Part shown: positions 27,745-36,569 of the stretch, in pieces
How the letters are laid out: each line of letters starts with the position of its first letter
Position numbering within the stretch: the stretch's first letter is position 1
DNA from: Flavisolibacter longurius
Lineage (GTDB): Bacteria; Bacteroidota; Bacteroidia; Chitinophagales; Chitinophagaceae
DNA: 64,000 nt
NCBI GenBank assembly: GCA_014163555.1
Contig: JACJGO010000003.1
Span: forward strand, 336,974-400,973
Reading direction: 5' to 3'
Notes under the pieces: model-generated
Seen by the model: the letters and a program-made list of their open reading frames with translations, nothing else
Database searches by the model: none
Told to the model about the DNA's origin: nothing
Made by a program: the position numbers and the translations under genes

Positions 27745-28635
27745 TTAGTCGGTTGTCAATGTGTTTTTCTTTCTGAATTCGCTTGGCGTATAGCCGGTTA
27801 GTTTTTTAAAGGTTGTGGCAAAATGCTGCGACGAATAAAAGCCAACGTCCAGGGCAATGTCGGTGATGTGTACATCGGGGCGCTTCAATAATTTAATCGC
27901 TTCAGATATGCGGATGTTAATAAGATAGTTCAGCGGCGAAAACCCGGTATAGTTCTTTACCTTTTCCGAAAAGGCGGTTATACCCAAGCCCACCAGTGCT
28001 GCCATTTCCTCCACCGTCCATTGGTGGGAGAGGTCTTCGCGGAGTGTTTGCTCCAACTTCAGGAAGGTTTGCGGAAAGTCGCGCCGTGATTGACTTTGCT
28101 GCGTCAGTTGTCTTGCGATCAGGATCAGCAGGTCGTCGATGGACTGGTTGATGCGGGCAGTGTGACCAATTTCCTGGTTGATAAATTCATTGTGCATTTG
28201 CCCGAAAAGCGCACCGGCATCTTTTAGCTTTGCTAATACAGGGCAGTTATTCAGCAGGATTATCTTCCAGATGGCCCTGCATTCGCCATCCGTCAGCCGG
28301 CTCCAACGGCCAAGTTCCAAATTGTCGTTTTGCTCCGATGGCTGCAGGCCCAGGTGAAGCCAGGATACCGTGCCGATATCCAGCAGGTCCTTTTCCCCGC
28401 CAAAGCATTGGCCCGGAAGAATAACGGCAAGGTCGCCGGGAAAAAGAATGTAGTGCTGGTCTTCTATCATCCAGTCGAAACGGCCATCAATCACAAAATA
28501 AAAGCGGAGGTAGGGCGAAGTTTCTTTTTTCAGTGAATTAAAATGGATGGTGTTGTTTTTCTTAAAAGCAAATTCAACGATGTGCGGGAAAGCATGAAGC
28601 TCCTTACAGTCCTTCTTTAAAACGTATTGGTTCAT
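27745..28635 (-). CDS. AraC-family transcriptional regulator
   Basis: 296 residues from MNQYVLKKDCKE (a start 12 codons upstream is possible). The N-terminal half is a cupin-like sensing domain (FYFVIDGRFDWMIEDQHYIL, FPGDLAVILPGQCFGG). The C-terminal ~100 residues hold the two HTH motifs (WTVEEMAALVGLGITAFSEK and ITDIALDVGFYSSQHFATTF with KLTGYTPSEFRK). It heads the kinase/aldolase/dehydratase/gntP run and is divergent from the lactonase gene, so it probably senses a sugar or sugar acid and controls both directions. Confidence 0.9.
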   Translation of the reverse strand: MNQYVLKKDCKELHAFPHIVEFAFKKNNTIHFNSLKKETSPYLRFYFVIDGRFDWMIEDQHYILFPGDLAVILPGQCFGGEKDLLDIGTVSWLHLGLQPSEQNDNLELGRWSRLTDGECRAIWKIILLNNCPVLAKLKDAGALFGQMHNEFINQEIGHTARINQSIDDLLILIARQLTQQSQSRRDFPQTFLKLEQTLREDLSHQWTVEEMAALVGLGITAFSEKVKNYTGFSPLNYLINIRISEAIKLLKRPDVHITDIALDVGFYSSQHFATTFKKLTGYTPSEFRKKNTLTTD

Positions 28636-28918
28636 GCAAGCCTTCGTTTCAGTATTGGAAAATAATTGCAAAACGATATTAATAAGAAAAATGTATCAGC
28701 ATGTACAATATTCTTCGCTGTGTTATTTTGGAAGTTTTCGTATGGGAAGTAAGGATACTTTGTATTGCCGGGAAACCGTTTATGGAGACCCTGCCTGGAA
28801 CGGGAACTGCACCCTGTTGAAAAGGTGTCAGAGACCAGGCTGCAGAAAGACAGGTGGCGGTTACCGTAAGTAGGGAAATCTTTGAATGACATAACCCGGT
28901 AATTTCATAGAAAATAGA

Positions 28919-29914
28919 ATGAAGGTTCTTTTCGCTTTTCTTCTTTTGCTTGCGCTCCCCAGTATGGCACAAACCACTTACGAAACGATTGGTGAAATAG
29001 AGCGTTACGACAGCGCCATCAACGCTATTCTTGCACCCGGCGCAAAGGCCGAAGTGATTGCAGAAGGTTTCCGCTGGAGCGAAGGCCCCCTTTGGGTAGA
29101 GCAGGAGCAGATGCTGCTTTTTTCCGATGTGCCGCAAAACAAGGTTTATAAATGGACGGCAGAAAAGGGAAACGAAGTTTACCTGCAACCTTCGGGCTAT
29201 ACGGGCAAGGTGCAGCGGGGCGGTGAAATGGGCAGCAATGGTTTGTTGCTGGATGGGGAAGGGCGCCTGGTGCTTTGCCAGCATGGCGACAGAAGAATGG
29301 CAAGAATGGCAGCGCCGCTTGACAAGCCGGCACCTGCTTTTGTAACACTGGCAGATGCATACAGGGGTAAACGCATCAGCAGTCCGAACGATGCTGTTTA
29401 TAACAGTGATGGTGAGTTGTTTTTTACCGATCCGCCTTACGGGCTCCCCCGGCAAAACGATAGCGATCCGGCAAAAGAATTGGCCTGGAACGGCGTGTAC
29501 AAAATAAAAAAGAACGGGGCGGTTGTTTTACTGCTAGATAGCCTGACAAGGCCCAATGGCATTGCCTTCTTTCCCGGCGAAAAACAATTGCTCATTGCCA
29601 ACAGCGACCCGCAAAAGCCAACCTGGTACCTGTACGATGTAAAGGGCGATGCCCTGGAAAATGGAAGGGTCTTCTACAGTGTTGCTGGCTACGACAAAAC
29701 CCTGCGGGGCCTGCCCGACGGGTTGAAGATAGATAAGCGGGGAAATGTGTATGCATCAGGTCCGGGCGGCATTTATTTTTTTAGACAGGCTGGTAAGTTG
29801 TTAGGCATGCTGAAATTGCCCGGCGCCACTTCCAATGTTGCTTTGTCGGCCGATGAAAAAACATTGTACATCACCCATCACACAAAGGTGCTGCGCTTGC
29901 AAATGCGCCACTAA
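28919..29914 (+). CDS. Exported SMP-30/gluconolactonase-family protein
   Basis: 331 residues with a signal peptide (MKVLFAFLLLLALPSMAQ). The six-bladed propeller features of SMP-30/gluconolactonase are present: GFRWSEGPLWVEQEQMLLFS with the metal Glu, GSNGLLLDGEGRLVLCQHGD, ISSPNDAVYNSDGELFFTDP with the metal Asn, LTRPNGIAFFPGE and GLPDGLKIDKRGNVYAS with the catalytic-type Asp. It should hydrolyse aldonolactones to aldonates in the periplasm, the step after oxidation of a sugar by a GFOR-like enzyme. It is 15 bp upstream of the FAH-family gene. Confidence 0.9.
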   Translation: MKVLFAFLLLLALPSMAQTTYETIGEIERYDSAINAILAPGAKAEVIAEGFRWSEGPLWVEQEQMLLFSDVPQNKVYKWTAEKGNEVYLQPSGYTGKVQRGGEMGSNGLLLDGEGRLVLCQHGDRRMARMAAPLDKPAPAFVTLADAYRGKRISSPNDAVYNSDGELFFTDPPYGLPRQNDSDPAKELAWNGVYKIKKNGAVVLLLDSLTRPNGIAFFPGEKQLLIANSDPQKPTWYLYDVKGDALENGRVFYSVAGYDKTLRGLPDGLKIDKRGNVYASGPGGIYFFRQAGKLLGMLKLPGATSNVALSADEKTLYITHHTKVLRLQMRH

Positions 29915-29929
29915 TTACAAACACGTTAT

Positions 29930-30757
29930 ATGAAAATTTACAGAACCCTTACCGGCATCCTGGTGGAAAGCGAAGGAAATTATTTTTTGGTGAAAGATGT
30001 TGCATGGGACCAGTTCATCAATGATGATAACCTGCTGGAAAAGTTGCAGCAGGTATGCACCACGCAATCGCCAGTTGACGATACCGCAATGGATGGCCTG
30101 CTGGCGCCTATTGGCAACCAGGAACTCTGGGCCTGCGGCGTAACTTACCTGCGCAGCAAATTGGGCCGGCAGGAAGAAAGCAAGGATGCGGGTGGCGGTG
30201 ATTTTTATGCACGGGTGTACGAAGCCGAAAGGCCCGAAGTGTTTTTTAAAGCCACGGCACACCGCGTGGTGGGACCCAACCAAAAAGTCAGAATCCGCAA
30301 AGACTCAACCTGGGATGTGCCGGAGCCGGAGCTGACACTGGTGGTAACATCATCGGGCAAGATCGTTGGCTACACCATCGGCAACGACATGAGCAGCCGA
30401 AGCATAGAAGGGGAGAACCCGCTTTACCTGCCACAGGCCAAAACCTATGATGGCTGTGCAGCTGTGGGGCCTTGCATTTATGTAACAAACCAGCCTTTGA
30501 GCAGCGGCACCAATATACACCTGGACATTAACCGGGATGGGAAACCGGTTTATCAGGGAAGCATCGGCCTGGACCAGATGAAGCGGACGCCAAAAGAACT
30601 GGTATCATTTGTTTTCCGGGAGTGCAGTTTTCCCCATGGCTGTTTGATCATGACAGGAACAGGCATTGTGCCCGAACATGATTTTACATTGAAAAGCGGT
30701 GACGAGATCCGGATCTCCATCGATGGCATCGGGACGTTGGTAAACGAGGTGATGTGA
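29930..30757 (+). CDS. Fumarylacetoacetate-hydrolase-family 2-keto-3-deoxypentonate dehydratase-like protein
   Basis: 275 residues, no signal peptide. The FAH core is clear: [25 protein letters not shown], metal-binding [10 protein letters not shown] (Glu-x-Glu), [20 protein letters not shown] (Asp), [15 protein letters not shown]. The [12 protein letters not shown] and [16 protein letters not shown] segments resemble Caulobacter XylX and archaeal KdaD, which convert 2-keto-3-deoxypentonate to 2-oxoglutarate semialdehyde. That fits between the IlvD/Edd dehydratase and the dehydrogenase in this window. Plain hydrolase or decarboxylase activity is possible in this superfamily. Confidence 0.86.
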   Translation: MKIYRTLTGILVESEGNYFLVKDVAWDQFINDDNLLEKLQQVCTTQSPVDDTAMDGLLAPIGNQELWACGVTYLRSKLGRQEESKDAGGGDFYARVYEAERPEVFFKATAHRVVGPNQKVRIRKDSTWDVPEPELTLVVTSSGKIVGYTIGNDMSSRSIEGENPLYLPQAKTYDGCAAVGPCIYVTNQPLSSGTNIHLDINRDGKPVYQGSIGLDQMKRTPKELVSFVFRECSFPHGCLIMTGTGIVPEHDFTLKSGDEIRISIDGIGTLVNEVM

Positions 30758-31252
30758 TGTGAATGTTTATGGATAAATTCTTTTTGTCGTAAAATCAAAT
30801 TGCAGGAACGAATAGAATTTGAGACGCTGAGGGAATTCAAGGTTTATACTTCCCAAACCACAATCCGGTTTTGTTTCCAGGTTGAAAATATAAAACACCT
30901 GATTTGGGGAATACCTAAAGTGTGAACTTTTTGACGCAAGTGAGTCAATAAAAGTGTGGCGGCATGGATTCCAGCATCCCTTGGTTTGAGAACTTTTCCC
31001 GGTAGTTAAAGCAGAAGCAATTTTTCGTTTCGATTGTTGATGATGTTTTTTTATGCTTTACTGAATACTGCAAAAGGCGAAGAGAAAAATACACCCACTA
31101 TGGTCTCGTGTATATCAATATCGCCGATTGTTTCAATCTTTCTTCCCGGGGAATAAAATAACTGATCGCACTTCGTTGCCGTTCCGTAATAATTTGTCTG
31201 TATTTTTCAGCTGGCCGCATTTCGCAAAGGCCAAGGCAAAAATACGGTTGAC
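30758..31252. other. Intergenic region before GH127
   Basis: About 495 bp of AT-rich DNA with no gene I can support. TAATAATTTG (about 31187-31196), ~57 bp before the GH127 start, is near but not equal to a TAnnTTTG -7 box. Nothing else stands out. Confidence 0.4.
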
Positions 31253-33208
31253 ATGCGACTGAGATATATCCATATCCCCTTATTGATTATTCTTTCCGTT
31301 TTCACAATGACCTTAAAGGCCCAGGTGGCAAACATTCCTTTGTTTGCCAATTCCACACCCATCCGGGAAGCTTTTCAGCCATTACCTACCGGCGCTGTCA
31401 AGCCAGCCGGCTGGCTGCAGGTACAGTTGCGTCAAAACCTGGATGGATTTACCGGTCACCTTGATAGTCTTGTCCCTGACCTTATTTTGAAAGATGATAT
31501 CTATGGAAAAAACCGTCTCACCCGGCAATTAAAATCAAAGGATGTTGGCGCCCTTGGTGAAGAAGGTGCCTGGCAGGCACAGTTTCTTTGGTGGAACAGC
31601 GAAACCCAAAGCAACTGGCGGGATGGTTACCTGCGCACGGCTATTTTGCTGAACGATAAAAAACACCTGCAGCGGGCAAGGGACTATGTGAATCGCATAC
31701 TGGCCACACAGGACAGGGATGGCTATCTTGGCATTTATGATAAGGACCTGCGCTATTCGTTCAAAAATGAAAACGGAGAGCTCTGGTCAAAGGCAACTTT
31801 GCTTCGGGGCTTATTGGCCTGGTACGAACATACAAAAGAAAGGCAGGTTTTGACGTCGATCATACGAGCCGTAGAAAACGTTATGGCCAATTATTCCAAA
31901 GACCGTTCGCAGCCATTTTTCTCTGCGAATCCGAACGCCGGTGGCCTGACACATGGCCTTGCCTTTACTGACGTCTTGGAAAAGCTGTATCGCATCACAA
32001 AAAACAAAGCTTACCTGGATTACCTGGTTTTTCTGTACCGTGATTTTTCTTCTCATCCACTGAATGAAGATGGGCAATTTGCAAAGTTGCTCAACAGCGG
32101 GCTTCCCCTGAAAGGACATGGTGTGCATACTTACGAACACCTGCGCTCTGTTGCCGCTGCATACTATGCTTCCGGCGACAAAGGCCTGCAAACGGCCCTG
32201 CAAAATTTTCTGCAAAAAATTGAAAATACCACAACGGTTTCCGGCGCACCTATCGGCGACGAATTTATTGGCGGACGGATGGCCGATGCTGCTACCGGGT
32301 ATGAATACTGCTCACTGCACGAGCTGTTGGACAGCTACAGCAGCCTGTTAGCAAAAACAGGAAATGCTGTTTATGGGGATAAGATTGAAACATTGTTCTT
32401 TAACGCTGCGCAAGGTGCCCGGCACCCAACTGAAAGCGCCATCTGTTATCTTAAAACAGATAATGCCTACGTCCTTACCGGCGGCCGTAACGGCGATAGC
32501 TCGGATAAATTCCAGACCCGCTACCGCTACTCGCCAGTGCATAAAGAAGCTGCCGTTTGTTGCGTGCCCAATGCCGGTCGGATAACGCCTTCATACGTGC
32601 AAAATGCCTGGATGGTTCAACAGGATACCCTTGTTGCCGTATTGTTTGGTCCATCTAAACTGGAAACAACTATAGGCGGTCAGCAGATAACGATCCGTCA
32701 GGATACCCGTTATCCTTATGAAAACAACATTCGGTTTCATATCCAAGCTGCAAAGCAAAAGCCCTTTTTTCTCAAGATCCGGAAGCCTGCCTGGGCAAGC
32801 CAGGTAAAAAGCTCCGAAACTTACACCGTAAGGGATGGTTATCTGCTGTTCCAGTTCAGCCGCAGTCCGACACATCCTTTAACGCTGCAATTTGAAGCGC
32901 AGGTGCAGGTGAAAAATGATCGTGCAGGCGACTATTATTTCAGCTACGGTCCGCTGGTGCTGGCGCACCCCATTACAGGCACACAAACTGTGACCAGGCA
33001 GTACACTGTGGCAGGATTGCAGGAGTCAATTTATACACCGGACAACCTGACCATCTACCGGTTTGCAGAAGGTGAAATAAAAAAGGATGAAAGCCAGGAA
33101 TTGGTTTTTTACACACAACTGTACAATCCAAAAACGGCGAAAAACGAGCCGGTAACACTTGTGCCGATGGGAACGACTATTCTTCTGCAGGTAACCTTTC
33201 GAAAATAA
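31253..33208 (+). CDS. Glycoside hydrolase family 127 (beta-L-arabinofuranosidase-like, DUF1680)
   Basis: 651 residues with a signal peptide (IPLLIILSVFTMTLKAQ). The (alpha/alpha)6 barrel is recognisable by PAGWLQVQLRQNLDGFTGHL, AQFLWWNSETQSNWRDGYLR and GLTHGLAFTDVLEKLYRIT. The zinc/nucleophile cysteine cluster is in AAVCCVPNAGR (Cys436-Cys437), and YEYCSLHELLDSY holds the associated Cys and Glu. GH127 enzymes remove beta-L-arabinofuranose by a cysteine nucleophile. Within this locus it would release L-arabinose from plant glycans. Some DUF1680 relatives have other activities. Confidence 0.88.
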   Translation: MRLRYIHIPLLIILSVFTMTLKAQVANIPLFANSTPIREAFQPLPTGAVKPAGWLQVQLRQNLDGFTGHLDSLVPDLILKDDIYGKNRLTRQLKSKDVGALGEEGAWQAQFLWWNSETQSNWRDGYLRTAILLNDKKHLQRARDYVNRILATQDRDGYLGIYDKDLRYSFKNENGELWSKATLLRGLLAWYEHTKERQVLTSIIRAVENVMANYSKDRSQPFFSANPNAGGLTHGLAFTDVLEKLYRITKNKAYLDYLVFLYRDFSSHPLNEDGQFAKLLNSGLPLKGHGVHTYEHLRSVAAAYYASGDKGLQTALQNFLQKIENTTTVSGAPIGDEFIGGRMADAATGYEYCSLHELLDSYSSLLAKTGNAVYGDKIETLFFNAAQGARHPTESAICYLKTDNAYVLTGGRNGDSSDKFQTRYRYSPVHKEAAVCCVPNAGRITPSYVQNAWMVQQDTLVAVLFGPSKLETTIGGQQITIRQDTRYPYENNIRFHIQAAKQKPFFLKIRKPAWASQVKSSETYTVRDGYLLFQFSRSPTHPLTLQFEAQVQVKNDRAGDYYFSYGPLVLAHPITGTQTVTRQYTVAGLQESIYTPDNLTIYRFAEGEIKKDESQELVFYTQLYNPKTAKNEPVTLVPMGTTILLQVTFRK

Positions 33209-33377
33209 ACGTTGCTGAACAAATTTATCTAACGCAGCCTGACTCCTGATCTTCTGTTTGGAGAGGTGCACATCTTTTCCTGTCTATCTTGCCTTGTATA
33301 CTGTTTACGAATAACTGTTGGCGTTAGCATGTGATGCAAATATTTTATGCTGTCTCTTAAGGCTAACAACTTGCGCC

Positions 33378-34874
33378 CTATTCCATACTGTTGAGAAGCA
33401 CTTGCTCTGCATAACAAACCCCGTCTTCCACTACTACCGGAATGGTCACATCCAGGCGGGTACCTTCTCCCGGGCTGCTTTGCAGGCGGAAATCGCCATT
33501 CAGAATTTCGACCCTGCTTTGCATGTTGGTGATACCAATGCCTTTTCTTTTTTGCGACACGTCAAAGCCAACGCCATCATCAACAATGGTAAACCGCAAT
33601 GTGTTATTTTCTACCGTTAAATGGATATCTACCTTTTGTGCATTGGAATATTTTAAAATATTGGTGAGCTGCTCCTGGGCCAGGCGGTACAGGGTAAGGT
33701 GAAGCTCATTTTCCATTTCAGAAAAGGAAAGTTCTTTGAAGGCCATGTTGACCTCCAGTTGGCCTGCCAACTGTAAAGATTCCACCAGGTCGGTGAGGGT
33801 TTCCTTAAAATTCATATTGCCAAGCGAGGGGGCGGAAAGTTGTTTGGACAGGTTGCGGATTTCGGAAATGGTGCTGTTCAATTGCGCCACACATTTTGGC
33901 AGAATCGTGTCTGGCTCTATTTTCTGATCGATGCAAAGTTCGAGGTACAACTTCACCGTTGTCAGGATCTGGTTTACATTGTCATGCAATTCGCGGCTTA
34001 CTTTCGAACGTTCACTTTCCTGGCTGCGAATGGCCGCCGATGTAATGTACCGGCTCCGGCTTTCCCGCTCTGCATCCAGCTTTTTTTGGAGGTAAACCTT
34101 CTCGGTGATATCATTGGCAATACCCAAAATGCGGGGCGGGTCGCCGGGATCTCCTTTAACAGGTATTACCCTGATCTCGCCATATTTGATCCCGGCAGGA
34201 TGTTGTGCTTCTTCAATATAATCAACAATGCGACCGGATGCTATTGCCTTGTTGTATTGTTCCCGTACCAGTTCATGCGATTCCTGGGGCATGATCTTTT
34301 CAATCGGCTGGCCTTCCACTTGTTCGGGGCTCCAGCCTGTGACACTGGTAAACGCTGTATTGATGGTTTCGAAACGAAACTGATTGGCTCCTTCGGCCCG
34401 GATCAGCCACATGGGATCAATAGCACTGTTGAAGGCCAGTGAAAGTTGGTGCTCGCTCTTTTTCAACGCCAGTTCTGTTACCACCTGAGTGGTTACATCC
34501 TGGAAAAGGGATATGATGTTTACAATGTTACTGTTTTCGTCTTTCAGGGCAGAATTGTACCACTGGCAATAAATTACGGCGCCGTCTTTCGTCAGATTTC
34601 GGTTAAAACTCTGGTTGTGACTGGTCTTGCCGGAGGCAATTGCCGTCATGATAGCTTTAACCTGTTCTCTATCTTCTTCGAATACGAATTCATCCAGGTC
34701 AAACGGCTCCTGGAAAAGTTCGTGGGGCAGGCAGGCAAAAACCGCTGCAGCACGTTCGGAGCAATAGACCAGTTTCATCTTTTGGTTCCACAGCATGATG
34801 CCGAACGGGGTGTTTTCCAAATGTTTTGCCAGGCTTTCCGCATCGATAATTTCATGAAGATTGGGAGGTGTCAT
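33378..34874 (-). CDS. PAS-domain sensor histidine kinase (HisKA_3/NarL type), orphan
   Basis: 498 residues, no membrane segments. PAS 1 covers ~15-135 (NTPFGIMLWNQKMKLVYCSE), PAS 2 ~140-265 (INTAFTSVTGWSPEQVEGQP), then a short coiled region and the dimerisation/phosphoacceptor helix with His297 (SRELHDNVNQILTTVKLYLE). The HATPase domain follows (ILKYSNAQKVDIHL, TIVDDGVGFDVSQKRKGIGI, LQSSPGEGTRLDVTIP). This kinase type normally pairs with a LuxR/NarL response regulator, but none is adjacent. It is cytoplasmic and may sense redox or a small ligand. Confidence 0.9.
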   Translation of the reverse strand: MTPPNLHEIIDAESLAKHLENTPFGIMLWNQKMKLVYCSERAAAVFACLPHELFQEPFDLDEFVFEEDREQVKAIMTAIASGKTSHNQSFNRNLTKDGAVIYCQWYNSALKDENSNIVNIISLFQDVTTQVVTELALKKSEHQLSLAFNSAIDPMWLIRAEGANQFRFETINTAFTSVTGWSPEQVEGQPIEKIMPQESHELVREQYNKAIASGRIVDYIEEAQHPAGIKYGEIRVIPVKGDPGDPPRILGIANDITEKVYLQKKLDAERESRSRYITSAAIRSQESERSKVSRELHDNVNQILTTVKLYLELCIDQKIEPDTILPKCVAQLNSTISEIRNLSKQLSAPSLGNMNFKETLTDLVESLQLAGQLEVNMAFKELSFSEMENELHLTLYRLAQEQLTNILKYSNAQKVDIHLTVENNTLRFTIVDDGVGFDVSQKRKGIGITNMQSRVEILNGDFRLQSSPGEGTRLDVTIPVVVEDGVCYAEQVLLNSME

Positions 34875-35265
34875 ACACTCGAGCAGGTGAGGTTAGAAGG
34901 TTATTAGTTTAAAATGTTTTACAATATACTGGTGATGGATCAATTTTAATGCATTGATCTTTCAACATGTCAACTGTAAGATGGATTCAATGATCATAGG
35001 TTAAAAAGCCGTTTCGATTTTCAGAATGATAGAAGTAAATGCTTTGAGTAAAGTCATCACGAAATAGAGCGAATTTAATTCAATAGGTGACTCAGGAGAA
35101 TGCTTCAAACAGTTGATGGACTCCGTCTTTTTACCTTGCAACCTCAAAAGATTAAAAGCCGATAGGATGCATGACCGGTTGAACTAAAAGTGCTGGGCCA
35201 TGAAATTCTTTTAAGCGGGATATCGTAAAACTTCTTCGTAGATTTACGAATAAGTTACCGAACCC
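34875..35265. other. Intergenic region
   Basis: About 390 bp with no gene I can support. There is a short inverted repeat GATCAAT...ATTGATC just upstream of the kinase gene (about 34938-34959), which might be a binding site, but nothing tells its function. Confidence 0.3.
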
Positions 35266-35637
35266 ATGTTTACCACTTCATACTATAAGATTGCCGGCCG
35301 TTGGTACCTGGATGCTCCAACATTTATAGAGCGGGGCGGCAACCCGGATGACCTCGAACGCATTGGCGCTTTTCATGACTTTCTGGAGATGGTGGCCGAC
35401 GGTGCTTCTTCGGTTGCCTTTCAATGGGATACCCAATTCTTTGAAGGTGCAGATCGTTGTGACTTGGTCGGCACCAGTGGCGGGAATACCGGTGGTTACT
35501 ACCGGATATCGCAGTACCGGGGAGAGCCTTTGGATATGGAAATTTGGTTAAACACATTAATCTATATCGACCGGGAAGAGCTGCCCCAATCCATCTATTT
35601 TAAACTACTTCCGGTTTCGGAGAGTGAAGGATTGTAA
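35266..35637 (+). CDS. Small hypothetical protein, possibly DUF6717-like
   Basis: 123 residues, no signal peptide or membrane segment. It starts MFTTSYYKIAGRWYLDAP, with FIERGGNPDDLERIGAFHDF, then VAFQWDTQFFEGADRCDLVG, a Gly/Tyr-rich loop, and MEIWLNTLIYIDREELPQSI near the end. The aromatic start, the central beta region and the EIWLN...LPQSIYFK ending recall DUF6717 proteins, but I am unsure. It stands alone between a kinase and a DUF6572 remnant, a setting common for small accessory genes. Confidence 0.55.
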   Translation: MFTTSYYKIAGRWYLDAPTFIERGGNPDDLERIGAFHDFLEMVADGASSVAFQWDTQFFEGADRCDLVGTSGGNTGGYYRISQYRGEPLDMEIWLNTLIYIDREELPQSIYFKLLPVSESEGL

Positions 35638-36037
35638 TCTTACAAATTCTTGCAACAATAAAAAAAGTGGCTGCGCTTTGCGTATTTGTTAGGCGGTAAA
35701 TATGTAAAGGTTGCGTTGTCCACTGCAGAATTTTCCACCTAAAGCCAACTCCTGCTCCTTCAATTATTTCTTTAACTTTTTCCAGAAATGAAATTGCTTC
35801 AGCCGTTGGCTTGTATTTCATAGCTATTTCAATGACCAGTTCTCGACTAACCGCATTGGGATAGTGATCAAGAATTTATTCACTTGCTATGAATTGCATA
35901 TAAGCATTGATTTTATCCTGAAGCAGTTGAAAGTGCCAGGTTTCATTCCAGGGATGATGGTCTGAAATGGTAAGGATCACTTTTCCTTCAGGAGTAGTTG
36001 AGATAATATCGATAATGTCAGTTTGATGAATGCTCAT
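35600..36037 (-). pseudogene. DUF6572-like gene broken by an in-frame TAA
   Basis: From the ATG at 36037 the frame reads MSIHQTDIIDIISTTPEGKV, ISDHHPWNETWHFQLLQDKI, then NAYMQFIASE before a TAA (35876-35878). It resumes in the same frame with ILDHYPNAVSRELVIEIAMK and FLEKVKEIIEGAGVGFRWK. Joined, this matches the DUF6572 layout (a hydrophobic strand, a WxxxxxHxxxLQxKxNAY segment, then a YP..........I helix). Clear similarity ends near 35732; the last ~40 codons look random and overlap the neighbour. This is probably a decayed gene; two separate small proteins are less likely. Confidence 0.65.
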
Positions 36038-36376
36038 TAGAAAAGAAAAAGTTTTGAAATCTCACCTAACAGTTTTGTATATGCACATTCTTGTTCCAAA
36101 TTAAATTCATTTTCAATAGCAAGAGCAGCAAGAAATCAAACGTAACCATTTCAATGAAGTAATGAAAATTGGACTCGTTTCATGGCATGAAACTTATCTG
36201 CTTTTTCGGTACAAGAAAATTGAATCTCGAAACGTATAAAGAATTATCCATTGAAGGTATCTCCATAGAGAATAGGCCAAAGCTGTATGAAGAAGGGTTA
36301 ATTCAAACATGTCAAATTATATAAAATAGTGGCTGCTGACTACCTTATGAAGTATCCCCTACAACGTCCCTAAAAA
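36038..36376. other. AT-rich gap upstream of the DUF6572 remnant
   Basis: No gene I can support. A 45-codon plus-strand frame (36187-36324, MKLICFFGTRKLNLETYKEL) might be a fragment of a decayed gene, since the area already holds a pseudogene, but I recognise no family. Confidence 0.35.
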
Positions 36377-36380
36377 AGAG

Positions 36381-36406
36381 AAAGCCTCAAATTTCTTTGA
36401 GGCTTT
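36381..36406 (-). terminator. Terminator after tRNA-Lys
   Basis: An 11-bp stem AAAGCCTCAAA/TTTGAGGCTTT with a 4-base loop lies 5 bp past the tRNA 3' end and is followed on the minus strand by a pyrimidine/T run. Confidence 0.75.
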
Positions 36407-36410
36407 TCTG

Positions 36411-36483
36411 TGAACCCGCTGGGACTCGAACCCAGGGCCCATACATTAAAAGTGTATTGCTCTACCAACTGAGCTACGAGTTC
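36411..36483 (-). tRNA. tRNA-Lys (anticodon TTT)
   Basis: The minus strand folds as a cloverleaf: acceptor GAACTCG/CGGGTTC, D-arm GCTCAGTTGGTAGAGC, anticodon stem ATACA/TGTAT around loop CTTTTAA (anticodon TTT), and T-arm TGGGTTCGAGTCCCA. CCA is not encoded (the genome reads A then CAG). 73 bases including the discriminator A. Confidence 0.96.
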
Positions 36484-36569
36484 AACCCGTTTTGTGATTG
36501 GGAGTGCAAAAATAAGAGCTAAGCCATTTGCTGCCAAAACTTTTTGCGAGAAAAAAAGTTTTTTTTCTG

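Noticed and set aside
36187..36324. 45-codon frame MKLICFFGTRKLN...
   Set aside because: Too short and no family; may be a gene fragment, so noted only in the gap entry.
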